Source: Lycorma delicatula (lineage: Eukaryota; Arthropoda; Insecta; Hemiptera; Fulgoridae). From it: a stretch of 64,000 bases of DNA. Below, one piece after another: positions 13,701 to 29,200 of this stretch (position 1 is its first letter; every line of letters starts with the position of its first letter). The position numbers and the translations under genes are program-made. A model generated the notes under the pieces. That model did no database searches and had not been told where the DNA came from. It worked only from the letters and a program-made list of their open reading frames with translations. The stretch is from the NCBI RefSeq assembly GCF_047948215.1, contig NC_134465.1:40896153-40960152 (forward strand), in the 5' to 3' direction.

Positions 13701-16700
13701 GGTGCAGAAAATTAAAATTGCATTTTATTAATTTTATTGTAGAAAAATTGAAAAAAAGTAAATAGCACAAAAAACTTTTAAAAATATGTACTTTTTAGAA
13801 AAATAATAGAGAAAAAACTGCTGGAACAAAAACCTGATCACTGTGCTGGGAGTACAACAAAAAAAAAATCAGGGCTTTAATTTGTTATGTTATTTCTTGT
13901 AGGTGTACAGTGTTGATTTATTGATAGAATCAAAGAACAAAAAGTACAGTTTTAGTTGTCATGATCGTTGAGTGGGTTCCCTATCTTTCTGCTTGACTGT
14001 GCTGCTAGCAAAGATGATGACTTTTCAACAGGAAAGCTTTGTGTGGTTTACAGTTTTCTAAATGTGAGTTTGCAGTTAACAGTTCAATGTACATTTCATA
14101 GATGGCATAATCTGAAAAAAATCTGATTACTATGTAAAGAGAAGTGTACAAAAGAAGTGCCAGGAATATCTGGAGAAAATGTTGAATATGTCAGGGAGTA
14201 CTGCCTGTGTAGGCATATGTCAGGGAGTACTGCCTGTGTAGGCATATGTCAGGGAGTACTGCCTGTGTAGGCATATGTCAGGGAGTACTGCCTGTGTAGG
14301 CATATGTCAGGGAGTACTGCCTGTGTAGTCCTAAAAAATCTGTTAGGAAGGTCAGGCACGAATCTAGCGGCTCGTGATGAATGTAATGTTTTAAGGAAAT
14401 GCTTATTATGCGTCCATACAATTTACAGCAATTGTAGGTTTTGAAGCTACTGGCTTTGCTGTGTGCGCTCAATTAGCAATCAAAACGTTGCAGCATGAAG
14501 ATGACAATTTTATGGATCATATTTAATTAAGTGATGAGTCAACATTTTATATTAGTGGAAAAGGTAACATGCATATTTGTCCATATCTGAAGGTCAGAAA
14601 ATCCCTATGAATTTATACAATGGAAAGGAACTTCCCAAAATTGTAATTTTCTGTACAATATGCCAGCGACCAAGTTTACAGGCCATTATTGTTTTCATTA
14701 CTGGAAACATCAATTATGAGACATAAGTAGCTTTTAAACTCAGATAATCTTTTTTTTATACATTTTGTCTAATTCATTATTACAGTAAAAACCTAGAGTA
14801 ATAAATGAGGACTGAACTGCTTAATCAGAAGGCTATTAATTCCTTTCACAGTGTTTTCATTGATATCCAGAAATGAACATATTAATAATGAACTGTTATT
14901 TTATATTTTATAGCTATCTGTTTTCTAAGATGATATTTTTAGAGAGTTTCACAATCAGGTTTATGGTATCTGGTAGTTAATTTTAAAAGTTACAGTTTAC
15001 TGACTTAACTCAATTCTCAAATTATTTTTTGTGGTTTTTATTATTTTGTATTTGTTTCTACTGTTTAAATCATTAATATTCATCAGTGACAAGAATTTTA
15101 CCTGTACCCTGTAAAACAGTGTTTTTTGTTTAATTTAATTTTTGTTGTAATTCTTTTCAGGTGTTTGGGATATCGAAGCGTCTGAAATTGATCCATTGAA
15201 AGGTGACTTGGGTCTAGTTTTAAAATCTAAAGCGAAACATTCTGCAATAGCTGCTAAATTAGATAGGCCATTTGTTTTTGATGAAAAGCCTTTCGTTGTG
15301 CAGTATGAAGTAAATATGCAATCCGGTCAAGAGTGTGGTGGTGCTTATTTGAAATTGTTATCTCAAGAGAAGGCCAGTAATGATTTAAGGCAGTTTCATG
15401 ACAAAACACCTTATTCTATTATGTTTGGGCCTGATAAATGTGGTAGTGATTATAAGGTAAGCAAATTTCTTAATTTAATTTTTTTCTAGTTCATATTCAA
15501 AATTTCAGTTAGTTTCTTAACTTATGTAATTATAGGTATGTATTTATGAACAACCAGTTTGGTCTAGTTGTGAACACGTCTACGCAAATCTGCTGATTTC
15601 AAAGTCAAGAGTTTCAATGTTGAAATCCTAGTAAAGGCAGTTACTTTTATATAGATTTGAATACTAGATCGTGAATACCGGTGTTGGATTTCAATTAACA
15701 CACATCTCAGAAATGGTTGACCTGAGGTGGTACAAGACTACACTTCACTTAACACTCATACATATCATCCAAATTCATCCTCTGAAATAATACCTGACTG
15801 TGATTCCTAGCGGCTAAACAGGAAAAAATATGTATTTATGTTCAAATTGTATTTCAGCCATACTATCCTTTTTACCAATTTCGATTTATTTTAATAACTC
15901 AACTAGTAACACAATTTAATTTTTTTAACATAAGACATCAGATTTTTATTTCTAGTTACCTACCACCACTATCATTACAGAGGGGGTTGCAGAGAGATTG
16001 GAAATTTCAGCATTTTTAATGGTAGGTGTGAAGTTCAATAGACTTAAATGACAGCTGTGCAACCCTGCTTAACTGGTCATAACCATTTAAGCAAAACTTT
16101 TAAGAACATTAGTTTCTCCTGATATGAATAACTAAAAACGTTTTTAAAACAAACTGCTGTCATTAAAACAGAATAATTTAAAAGAAAAAACATAAAATAC
16201 TATTATTAAAATTGTTAATTTTAATCGATATAAGCAACAATAGAGAGTAGCATATAGTAAGACAAGTTATTAAAATATATGTGGAATGCAGGAAAGTGTT
16301 CGTATATATATATTTATTTATTGACACTGTATATTGTAATATATTTAAGGTTTAAAAAGTTATAATCCATGGAAGATGATGAAAACTGATGCCTGGGGAA
16401 AAATAATAATATTCATAAAATGCATGCATTTACTTGTTTTTATAGGCATTTAGTTTTAACAAAGTTTTTGTATTCTCTAATCTTGTATTCAATATATATG
16501 TGTGTGTATATTATGTGTTTAGAATTTGTCACCTGTTTATGCAATATAAACAGATAATGCTTGCATAGCTATTATTTCAGTCAATAATGTCAGCTGTTAG
16601 CAACTTTAGGCATTTTGTTATTGTTTACATTCATCCATTTATAATGAACGATAAAATTTATGATCTCACAGAGTGTGAATTAAGAGGAATAATCAAATTT

Positions 16701-19700
16701 TTTATGACAAAAATCACTATCTAGTTGTTTTTGATGTTTCATGATAATGAAAAATTGTGTGTAGGATGGGTGCTGATGATATTAAGAGATGCACACAAGG
16801 AAAAGTCTTGCTGCTGTGCCTGAATTTTTATGTTATTATGAAAATGGTGACAAATTGTCTGATCACATTGTTACTAGAGATGAAATTTGGATTTTTTAAT
16901 TGAATGTAGAGACAAAATGGCAACATTCATTTGAAACAAAGCTATGACAGCATTCATAAGAACGTTCATTAAAGAAGTTTATGGCTACTGTTTTTCGTTA
17001 AAAAAAAGAAAGGAGGTTGTCTTGCATGTTGAATTAGTAATCTTAGAACTATTGTGGATGTGCCGATACCTATTCTGAAATGTTAAAAAATCTTAGAAGG
17101 GCTGTGATAAGCAAACATCATGGAATACTATTCTGCAGGATTTTATTTTTGCATGATGATGCTCAATCACACGTGGAAAATCAGTGAGGTGATGGGAAAA
17201 ATTCCTGGGAAATCGTCAATCGTTCACCCTATAGCTCATTAGCTTCTAGGGAGTATTTTCTTTTTCTTCACCTTAAACAGCGGCTTTCATACAAAGGTTT
17301 GATGATAAAAATGACATTACTGCTGCTTGTTTTAGTCAATGGCAGCAGAATTTCTTGAAAAAGGAATGAAGAACTAATGAAACACTTAGAAGAAAGATGT
17401 GTTTATGTTGAAGGAACCTGTATATAAAGGTAGTAAATAAATGTAGTTTTTATCATAAGTAATAAATAATAAACTTTGTTCATATTTCTCAGTTCAAAAT
17501 TGACATTTAAATATATGTCTCTTACATGCTAGTTTTACATATATATTTTCTTCTTAAATGAATATATCCATTTTTAAATTATCATGCATGTTTAATTTTG
17601 TTCTGAAATAATTTTTGCTGTTTTAGAGAAAAACACATTTTATTTAGAGAGGATATTTTTATTAGACAATATTTTTAACATTGTTTTGTAAACATTTTCG
17701 ATAACTTAATTTTAAAATTGGACCAATCCTAATTTTAGAGATAACCTAGTAGAACAGTTATTTGATGTTCTGGCATTATATAACTAGATTTTTCATTTAC
17801 CTCAGATCTTTTAGAAAAAAATTATTTTGATTATGTTCAGCTGAAAATGAAAATGAGTTTCATCAATATGAAGCATTGATTTAAAATTATGAAATTGCTG
17901 TTCTTTGATTAGAACACTGCTTTAAAATCTGTTTCACTTGACTTAATTTCTAAAGATAAATTACATAATACTACTTGCACAAGTAATAACAAAATTGTAA
18001 CTTTGTTTTTAAAATTCCTGAAAGTTTAATTCATCATATTTTAAAGATGATTTGTATTCTGCCAGTTTTATATAACTTTAAACTTTATAAACTTTTTCAC
18101 ATATGGAGTAGAGTGATTTGTGTAAAAATCCAACACTATTGAAAATTAACTAATAACTTGTTGCTGAACGTTGAATTGTTACATGATCTTGGTTTTTGTG
18201 TTCATGTTATATATATATATATATTTTTTTTTTTTACAGTTACATTTCATTTTCCGTCATAAAAATCCAATAAATGGTACGATCTCAGAGAAACATTGTA
18301 AGAAACCTAAGGAAAGAATAGAAGAGCCTTTCACTGACAAAAGGCCACACTTGTACACGTTAATTGTCAGACCTGATAATACGTTCCATGTTTATGTTGA
18401 CCATAAGGTGAGTAAAATTTCTTTGTATCAGTTTTTAAAGTATGTCTATATGTACTCCAGATTATTTTTATTTTTTTTTTATATTTACAATTAAATTCTA
18501 TATAGTATGTTTAGTTGTAACGATATAGCAAGTAAATGTAAAGTTTATATAAATAAAAGTCACTTCAAATATTTGTTGTCTTTTGTTTAAAATTTGAATC
18601 AGCCAATCCTTCTTTCTTGGTGATAATTTTGTTCGTTTTTTACACACATCCCAGGCTTTTACAATAGAAAGTGATGTTTAGTTTATGAAATGTTATAGGA
18701 AGCAAGATTAGAGTTGAAATGTTTGCCTCTGCTGCAGTTTTCATTAAAAAAATTTAGGATGATTGTTGTCTCAGTAGACTGAGAACCAGACCAAATCTTT
18801 TTGTTGTGATATACATATAAAGAGAACATTTCACTGAATAATTTGATTTTATTGGATGATTATTTTAATAAATATTGAGATTATTAAAGCATATCTATCA
18901 AGTATAGAAGAACAACCTTAACTCTTCCTATATGTGTGAGGCTGTTGGATTGAGGGTAAGTAATATGTAAGCAGCTTTGTTTTTACTTTAAAGTAAAAGT
19001 GTTTATGTATAAAGTGTGTACTTTATACATTCTTGTTTTCCACACATCCCTGGTTTGGTTGTTCATCATACAAACTCCACTTTTCTTATTCCTCTCTAAA
19101 AACTATTTCTTTTCCATGGTTTTACACACTATACACATAAACCACCCTATCGTGCCGATGGTTAGATTGGGTTCACCAGGGTGAACCCAGTTGTATAGAG
19201 CCCTAGTGCCACTACATGTTTGCTGTGCTGGAGTGGTCAGTTATATCACCAGTACTCATGGGAACTATATGTCTCTTCCATTAAATATTTCTTCAGTGGT
19301 TGTTGGTCCATGTAAAAAAACCAACGAACTCAGAAGTTATAAGAGATTTTGACCAAACTTTGTCAGACAAAGATTTAGCTAGTGGTGAGGAAAATTAGAA
19401 ACGTTACAGAGGGGAAATTTTCCTGTAAAAGGTAAGCAAGGAAAGTAAATTTTTTTGAAAATTTACTCCTTCCTTATAAATAAGAGCGTCATAATAGCTT
19501 GTCTATTAACCAAATTCTGCTTGTTGAAGTGAATAATGAAGAGCAGTGCCAGAAACTGCTAGCCCATAAGTATGCAGGGAAAGGTGGAGTGATATTGGAG
19601 CCCCATATGATGTTGAATTTCAGCAAGGAAGTAAATTTTAATTGTTAATTTCTATAGTAATTTTGTGGCCCGGATGCTGATAATAACACCTCGTGCGCCC

Positions 19701-22700
19701 AGGAAAAAACAGCTTTAATCATTACATTAGATTTTCTTTTAATTTCCTCTTATCACTGTATCATACCACGATCTGTTTCCCCCCATGGCTTCTGCCATCC
19801 TCAATTGCTTAAAAGAAATATATTCTGTAACTTACATCCTGATTCTGTTTACTAATCATTTAGGTTTCAGAAAAAAATAGAATTGTATAGTTTTACAGGT
19901 TTAATAATAAAGTGGCAGAATTAATAAATAAAGTTGTCATTACTTTAATTTTATTAATTGTATTAGCAATGTGATGTGATGTAATGTGTTTTTTGTACTT
20001 TATAACACAGGCTTTAATTTAATTTTTGTTTCATGTCAATAAGTGTAATATTTTGGCAGTATAGTTAAATAAAAATTAAGTATTTCAAATGGGGCTGTAT
20101 TTTACAAAAAAAAAATTGATTCAAGAAAGAGTAGCCTTATTACATAAAAAACTTTTTTGAAATTTCAAGCAGCGTTCCTTTCAATGTGGAACAGTTTTCT
20201 GTAATATACATGCTATGGATAAATCATTGGGATAAAAATTAATACAACATGAAAAGAGTTGTATTGAAATTTTGACTGAGCTTTATTTCTTAGTTATAAA
20301 TACAAACTGGTACCAGGAGGTTTTAAGAAAAAATATTTAGTCTTAAAAGTGTGCGTGTGGGTGTTATTAAATAAAGTACATACCATACTGTTATAAAACT
20401 TGAATTGCAGGTTGTAAACGAAGGCAGTTTATTAGAAGATTTTACACCACCAGTTAATCCACCTGAGGAAATCGATGATCCAAGCGATGTTAGGCCTGCC
20501 GACTGGGATGATAGGGAACGTATACCTGATGCCACTGCAACTAAGCCTGACGATTGGGATGAAGATGCACCACAGTACATACCCGATCCTGAAGCAATTA
20601 AACCTGTTGGTTGGTTGGATGATGAACCACAAAATGTTCCTGATCCATCTGCTGAAAAACCTGCAGATTGGTTAGTAAAAAATTTTGTCGATTGATAATT
20701 TTACTGTATGAATTGAATTAGTTTTATTATGCAGTTATGAAATTACTTCAAACTTGTAACTTTTTTTAGGAAATGAACATCAGTGAATAAAATGCATTAT
20801 TGAATAAAACTTAATATAATATCCATTTGAGTATTTCAGTTTTATTCTTACTGCCTTGTTCATCATGATTTGCAAGTGCAGTATGACCAACTTGAATACT
20901 AAGTAGCTGTTTCATTTTAACATGTACTAAACGTAATATATTTAGGAAGGATAATATTTTTCTTTTTTTTTCTAATAGGGACGAAGATATTGACGGTGAG
21001 TGGGAAGCACCGTTAATATCAAATCCTGCCTGTGAAGAAGCTCCTGGTTGTGGAGCATGGACGCCACCAGAAATTTTAAATCCAGAATATAAAGGAAAAT
21101 GGAGACCACCGCTCGTAGACAATCCTAATTATCAAGGAAAGTGGGCACCACGAAGGATACCAAATCCAGATTACTTTGAAGATAGAGATCCTTTTAGAAT
21201 GACATCGATTGTAAGTTAACTAAAAAGAAAATTTAAACATGATTGTGTAATGGCAGATAATTATTATAGAAGTTAATTTATATATTGTTAGTCCTAGCAA
21301 GATAGTACAAACTGTATAAATTAAAGACAGTTCCTTAGCCTCATCAGGTATTCCTTTCCGTGATCTTACCCTTTATTCCTTCTTACTTGGATGACTCTCA
21401 TAGAGTACAGCCAATACCTAGGTTCACTTGAGACCGAGATGATTTTTCTGTGTCGTTATCCAAGGAACCCTTTTTCTCCACAGGGATCCAAAGAAGCTGA
21501 ATTAGCTGCTGAAATTAGAACTGGCTAAATTCAAGCTTCCTTATTCGTGGTAAAATCTAATCCAATCAATATGTATATCCTACTTCTGTAAAGAGTAATG
21601 ATAAATTCTGATTTTTTAGGCCAGTGGATTTTCTTACTATGTACTACAGCTGCTCAGTTATATTAAATTATTTTTGTGATTTTAATGACACATGTGTCAT
21701 ATATAAAATATAAATAATTCAAATATTATGGTTGTTAAATTGTTTAAATTACATAATTATTTTTCTACAACAAAATTAAAATGTATTATACGTACTTTGG
21801 AATATGTAAAATTAAAATATCTGTATATTCTTGGAAAATGAGATCCAAAGATATAAAGAGAAATGTGCGTGAATTACATAGTGGACTATATGTTGTTGTA
21901 GGCATATTATTGTTATATTCCTTTTTTCTAGTAGATACATCAAAGTTCAATTTTTATTTCGATGAAGAACAAAGAATTTCTGTATAATTTATGTTTTCTT
22001 CATATTGACGAGTATACAATGTAGTGAACTAAGCCATCATTAATAATTATATTTCTGTAGGTGTTTGATTTCAAAGAATATATTACAACTTTATTTTGAA
22101 GAAAAACAGTGTCTTTATTATTTAGATTATGCAACCTCTCATAATTTCTGTCACAACTTTCTTATCGTGTGGTTATTTAATAACTTATTTGGATCCAAAT
22201 TAGTCACTACGATGATGCCCTCTAAAGTTTTAACTCTACTAAGAGCGACATAAATCTGCCCCTAGGCCAACTTTTTCATGCTGAGGTCTGTTACTGCCCT
22301 GTCAAAAAGTTGTAGTGAGTGAAGTTACCGCATGGCTTAATATTAAAACATTCTGCACTCAACATCTCTGTATACCTTTGTCTTGGAATGTACAAATTGG
22401 TGAAATGTCTACACAACCATCAAAATCTTTGATTCTAAGACTGATATTCTCATCATCAAATTTTATGAATTCAGCTTCCGGTAACGGTCTTTCCTCATAC
22501 ATCAAGCCAAGATGGTGAGAATGTTGCTCTTGCATTTCATTTGTGTATTAAACTGACACGATCAGCACAATTCTCACCTTTCATTGTGTAAGAATCTACT
22601 GCTGTACATTCTCATTTGTGAGAGTTTACGTTCTCATTGTTGAGAAGTCTACAGAAATATTCATGGCATTTCTTTCTCAGTTTTCCTTTCGATCATTCCT

Positions 22701-25700
22701 TTCTTGGCAACTTTCCTTTAAATGTCACTATCTCATTTGAGCAGCATATAGTATATTTATTAAATATATAATATATAGGTACTAGATACCACTAAAAATT
22801 GTGAAAATAAAGAATTTCTAAAAAATAAAAAGTGACTTCAACAAATAATTGTTTTTATTTATTAACTAAAGTAAAAGTATTTACAATAAATTTGAAGTCT
22901 GTGCCAGATAACTCAATTTTAAAAAAAACCTATGATTATATAATACAAATCCTATTCTTCAAACAATGCAATATTGGTAATTGAAGTTTTACTACAATAA
23001 AATGAGATGTACAAAAATATAATATAAGAATAAAATGCGACATAACAAAAATATGATAAAGGAATACTTTATAGATAGTTAGGAAATATATTATCACAAA
23101 GTGTGTATATATATATACATATACATATACACACACACAACACCCCTTAGCAAACTCAGATTAGGTCGTGAGATCCATGCTCTCGTTTATATGCTCTTGA
23201 GATACCATTTTACGTACGGGAATCCCATTTAGTCGCCTAGCGGGGTCGGTTGAGGTATTAATTTACGTGACTTGTGTGTTGGCTGGCATAAACTTCAAAA
23301 TAGTTATTTGTTATAAATTGTTGTTGTTTTTTAATAACTTAGGTTAATAATTAAAAATATAATAGTTTGTAACTTTTTAGTATTGTTTTTATTTTTTATA
23401 AATTATTTTATTAACAGAAGTATATTTCAAATGTATAAAAAAATGTAACAGATACATAATGCGTAATTAAAAAAATATAATGAAGATTCGAGTGAAGTTA
23501 TAGTATTATTCACTAAGTAAGCAATTAAATATTTAAGGTCAGAGACTTCTGGCTTTATCTCCAGTTCTTACAATATGCAGCGATACAATGAATATAAACT
23601 GTATCAATTCCTTTCTTCTCTCTGTATTTATTAATGTAATAATTTCAAGAGCTACATTTAGATCAGCAGATCATCAGATTAAAAAATTTTCTTCTGGAAT
23701 TCTTTGTCAAAGTAGGAATAGCTCTTGAATATAATTTCATCCAACTGTTTTTAGTGTATTAACATAAACTGGCACAATTCCATATGCTGTAAGAATACCT
23801 CATTTATAGCTTTTGCTGGTACAAGGTGTTTTTCTTGAATAATGATTTAAGTGAAGGAAGCTAGGAAAAAATTACTCAGGTTTTTTCTCATACAAGCTAT
23901 CCAATTCATGGTGTTATTAAAACATAAACAATAATTAAGCAGTTAACTGCTGTTTTCAAACAATTACAGAATGGTATTTAGAAATAATTATGTGAATATT
24001 GATACGATTGGCAAGAGAATAATGTATAATAGGAATTTCAGATTAGTATTTTAGTTTTATTGTTATTTTCATGAATCCTGTTTATTATAAATACACAATT
24101 TACCTCCTTATAATTTAAAAAAATTTTTTTTTTCTAAGTAATTATCAGGTTTTAATTTATGATTTATGATATGTTTTGTCACTCGCTTAAAGTAGTATAA
24201 ATGTTAATTCATGTAATGAATATTTTACAATCCTGAGAACTTATTTTTTAAAGGTGGCGGTTGGTTTAGAACTTTGGTCAATGTCAAATCAAATAATGTT
24301 TGATAATATCCTAATAACTGATGATCCGGCTTTGGCCGATGCCTGGGCTGCACAAACATTCGATGTTAAGAAGAAGAAAATGGAAAAAGTTGCAGTAAGT
24401 AGCTCTTTATAATTTGAGTGTGCTATTTAAATTATCCGAATAAAAATTAACATTTTCTGACAGTGTTCAGTAAATTCTTTCCATGAATAAATTTATAATT
24501 TGTTTTTCCTTTTATGAATGAGTTTTCTGATAGAGCCAGATATCAAAAACAGGTTGCTTTCTGTTACCTGTAGACTTGTGATATCTCATACAGGAGGCTG
24601 GGAAGTCACTGTGTCCTAAAGTTTGAACTAAAAATTTGTAATGAGTTATAAATAAAAAAAATGCAATGTAGTAATGAATTATTATATTTACTCACTTGAT
24701 AATTAGTATTAATTTTAATGGTTTATGTGTTCACCCTCATGTTGCACACACAATTCTATAAGTTGCTATGTCCTCTGCGAGATGTGACAGAGCATTTCTG
24801 GTGTTAGATTGGAGAAGGCGTCCCTCAAAGCATCACTCAATTCTTCATTTGTAGTTTAGTGATGTGCAGATACGTGTACCTTGATAATTCTCAATAATGA
24901 ATTGTCTGGTGTGGTGAGTTCAGGACTTCGTGGTGGCCATGATAATGGAGCCAGTAATGCTGGGCTACTGTGGCCAATCCAACATCCTGGAAATTTTTCA
25001 TTCAGGAACATGCAGACTGATATAGAAAAATGTGCAGATGCTCCATCCTGCTGCAACTGTGCTCGTTTCATGAGATACTTCTCTTGAAGTTGGGGTGTTA
25101 ACCATGCCTCCAACATGTCTAAATAAATTTGTGCATCACTAGCCCTTCAAAAATTTAAGGACCAAAATTAAATGGCCTGTCGCTCCAGTCCGTATCATGA
25201 CATACAGTTGATTTCTTTGAGACTGCTGCAAAAGAAAATCCTTATTATGCGGCAGTCTGAAATAACACATTTCTGGCACGCGAACTGAGATATATTGCAC
25301 ATTTGTCAATAAAAAGCACCATTCCACAGGAAAATTTTTCTAATAAAGCCTGGCTCAGTACAGCGCAACATTACATATCTGTATCTGACAGTTCATTGAT
25401 GAACATCAGACAAAATGGCCTAACTTTCAAGTCCTTTTTCGTATGGTCTTGCATTAATCATCCCATCCCCATGGTATACGAGTTCAGCCGATGATTTACG
25501 ACTTAATTTCATTGGTGGAAACTGCAATAGCAGCACATGTTTCTAATAGAGTTTACTTTCGTCCATTCTGTGGCCTATCGTTAACACTGCCTAATTCAAA
25601 TGCATGTTTTTCCCTAGCCAACATTGTTGCTTTTCATGGTGGCGACTTATTAAAGCATTGCTGAAACATATCACTAATTAGCTTCATTGTGTGGTTCGTG

Positions 25701-26213
25701 TGTTGTTCATGAACCCATACATTTGTCACTAACTGCTTCTCAACGCTGTAATTACTCGTGTCAGCCATTTTAGCACAACTGCCTTTTACTCAGAGTGTGT
25801 GATGTAAAAAACTGTTGCCATCTGGCCACAATGAAAATACAACATATTGAAAAGCACATATTTTTAACTCATATTTTTAACTTTGAAGATATGATGATTT
25901 CCCAGCCACTCTGTATATCAACACTAAACAGAGAATGAATAGCCTCACTTGAAGGAGCTGGTTTCTAGAGAGTGATTAAAAGATAAATTTATTATCTATT
26001 CAGAATAAATGATATATATATACATATAATTTATAATAGCATAAGTGCGCCACCTCTTAATGTTATGAATACTGAATTATTTAATCTTGATGTAATAAAT
26101 TATAAAAAAATTAAATTCATTCTTTTTGCTTTCTGCCTAATTTGATTATATTTTTGGTTAGACAGCACCCTCTTATGTGAATTTTACACATTCCAGATGG
26201 CTGTGTAAATATA

Positions 26214-26256
<43 letters not shown>

Positions 26257-29200
26257 CGCTTTGAAGTATATTACTGTAAAATCACTTAGAAAGAAATATT
26301 TGCTGAAATTATATTGATTCTATTTTCTTTTAACTAATAGATCAGAAATATGATTTTTTTAAATATCTCCATATTTAAGAATTCTGTGAAATAAGCATAC
26401 CATTTTTAAAAGTGTTAAATAATTTTTATTTAATACATGAAGTAGTTCAACGTGAGAAAGAGAAGTGTGTATCGCTTGTAGAAATTCCTATTACTATATG
26501 AATTGCACAGACTGTGTTCAGTTAGGTCCTAAACTCTTATCTCAGATTAGGTAATCTTTACAGCATACATTTCCATTTATAAATTTCTCCTTACTGCTTT
26601 TTCATTTTAGTAATATTCCACGTAGATTTCACTTATCTGATTTTACAAAATTTCTTCCTCGGTTCGGTTCAGTTCAGCTACTGGGCACATACTTTATAAT
26701 TACGAGTAAAGGTAGCTAATATAGTATAATATCTCATACTTACGTGGTAGCTAAAGAAATAAAAAAAAAAAATGTTGGCAGTGTTACAGTAATATGATAA
26801 AACTGATATTAGTTGGTTTTATATCCGTATTGGTTTCATAACAACCTTTTTCCACAGTCTCACTAAAAGTCACTGTTAAAATATCATTTGTGTTATTATT
26901 TCTTATGTGATTTTTAATAATAAACAATTTAGGTATATTTTTCAAAATTTCTCAGTGTCAGTGTTGAATTTTCCTTTTCTTTAAAAAGAAAAACAAGAAC
27001 TTTGAAGATAGACTAATAAATTACTTATGAGTTATTCAATGTTCAGAAATCAGCAGCAGCAGTTTACAATAGTTTGTATACAAATGGTTTGCATGAAGAA
27101 ACTGTGTAATAGCAACATTTGTTGTGATTGCAGTCTTATTATTGCCTGTCATACATGTTATTGTAGTCTTTTTTATTTTGTAATTATTTCTAGTAACCAG
27201 TGGTAAATTATTATTGCGTGAGAAACAAGAAATTTAATTCCAAACTGTTTCAGGCAATGAAAACCTTTAATAAAATTTTGATGTTTAATAACATTTAACT
27301 TTAATAAAAGTTAGAAAATGTAATAAAAAGCACAGAATTTAAAAGTATAATTGAACTGAAACAAATAGATTCAAGCAATTACTGTGTAAACTGCAAGTTA
27401 ATAATATAGAAGAATTTGTCAATGGATGCACACTATAAACAAAATTTTTGAAAGCTGAAGTAACATGAAAACTCATTTCTTAAAATTGTATAGCTCTTAG
27501 TCCAAAAAATAAATAAATAAGAATGTGTGTAAATCCTAATATATAATGATAGAGGTATATACTTAATGTATAAGAAGGATATGACTGAAGCTCTGTACAA
27601 AAATGAAAAAGAGTATAAAATAAGAAAAGTTCATATTAATGTCTATTGAGATTAATTTAAAAGTATTTTAAAAGCTTTTTCCAATTTTAAAGATATCACC
27701 TAAAATATAATGTCACTTCTATATGCTAGTTTAAACCAGTTTTCCACTACCACTCTGTCGATTTGCCTTCAGCCAATATTTGACAAAGCACAGGCGATCA
27801 GGATGAATATGAAAAATTGGCTGAGCTCAAGCTTATTAAGCAGTTGCATCAGCTTATTTCATGGAATTCCTATGTCAGTTTGGATTCCAGCAGAAATTGA
27901 CACAGTTGCAGTCATTAAGAAAGAAAGATGTGTGGAATGTACGCAATTATTGAAAATATGAATGCCATAAAAAAGGTCAAGTTGCAGAAAAGAGAACATT
28001 CAAAGTTTGAATAATAACAAGTATATACTAAACAGCAAAACTATTAAATATTTCTCTTAAAATAAGTTTCAGTTCAGTTTGTTGTGAAGTTAGGGACAAA
28101 CATTGTCATCATTGTTCATATCAATCCTGCACTGTTCTTTCACAGATTCATAAATCATTACATTATTACCATAAATTATGCACAGTCAGTTGCAGATATT
28201 CCTTTTTTACGTGCAAAAATGAATGACACTGTGAACCTTTTAATTAACATTTATCCTTTGATATAAATAGTGATATAAAATTGACTGTTCACTGATAAAA
28301 TGTAATTTCTATTATGCAGGATTTGCTTGGGGCTATAAAAAATTTAAATTATGTCAGTTATAGTAATTGTATAGCTGTTTATTGATATTTAAATTGTTTG
28401 CAGTTGAGAAAAGTCACAAGAACTGCAAAGTAGTCCAGACTACAGATCATTTTCTTTTCATATTGTATCATCTAGAAGGGTGATGAAAATCTAAAATGAT
28501 GTGTAAGGTTACCTTCTCTTGCTTGTGAATAAGAAACAACCTGTTACATATAAATCACATTTCCAACATTTTAATAAAGTCATGTTCGATTATTTTCAAG
28601 AAAAATAATTAGTTTTTATTGTCTTTACTTACTTGGAGAAAGATTTGTTTTTTTTTTTTGTATGATGTTATACTTTTCTGTGTTAAATTGCACCTCTCAT
28701 GTTTTTTTGTGTATAAAAAAAATTATGTTGATTAAAACTATTTTGTAACTTAGGAAACATTATGGGGTAAAGTAATGAAGACATTGAATTACATGCCTGG
28801 ATGGTGGTCAATTTATTTTGCTTATTGTTCAATACCGTTCATATTATATATATACTATTTATATTGGAGGCTTAAGAAGGTCAGATTTTCAATATTCTTT
28901 TGAGTGAATATATCTCCTGTTTTATGCAGTATGTAGTTTATACATGTTGACACATGTATAATGTATGTATTTAAACTTTGTCATCCTACCTAACGTGTTT
29001 ATATAATAAAGTAGTAAAGAAATTGTTCCTGTAAAAAAAAGTAAAATAAATAAAAATTATGTATTTGGTAATTAAGTAAGTTATTAAGAGCTAAATGGTA
29101 TTCTTAAAATTATTTCAGAGTAGTTTTTTTGTAAAAGTCTTTTGTATTTTGTAATTAATCAAGATTTTTAAGTTAAAAATTTTTAAGCTTTGTTTGGAAT

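Noticed and set aside
14186..14328. Direct repeats that could suggest a CRISPR array
   Set aside because: Units are directly adjacent without spacers and lie in a eukaryotic intron within a transposase relic; it is a minisatellite.
15549..15640. tRNA-like head as a tRNA gene
   Set aside because: The box-like words are part of a 280-bp dispersed repeat with target duplication and the arms do not form a convincing cloverleaf; it is a SINE.
18171..18494. 107-codon ORF starting before exon 18240-18407
   Set aside because: It only reads through the splice sites of a calnexin exon into intron sequence on both sides.
20323..20675. Other-frame and antisense ORFs of 66-85 codons over the calnexin P-domain exon
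   Set aside because: They overlap a strongly conserved coding exon in a different frame; they are shadows of repetitive P-domain coding.
27710..27961. 83-codon + strand ORF in an intron
   Set aside because: No recognised family, no splice or start context, and its length is within chance expectation.
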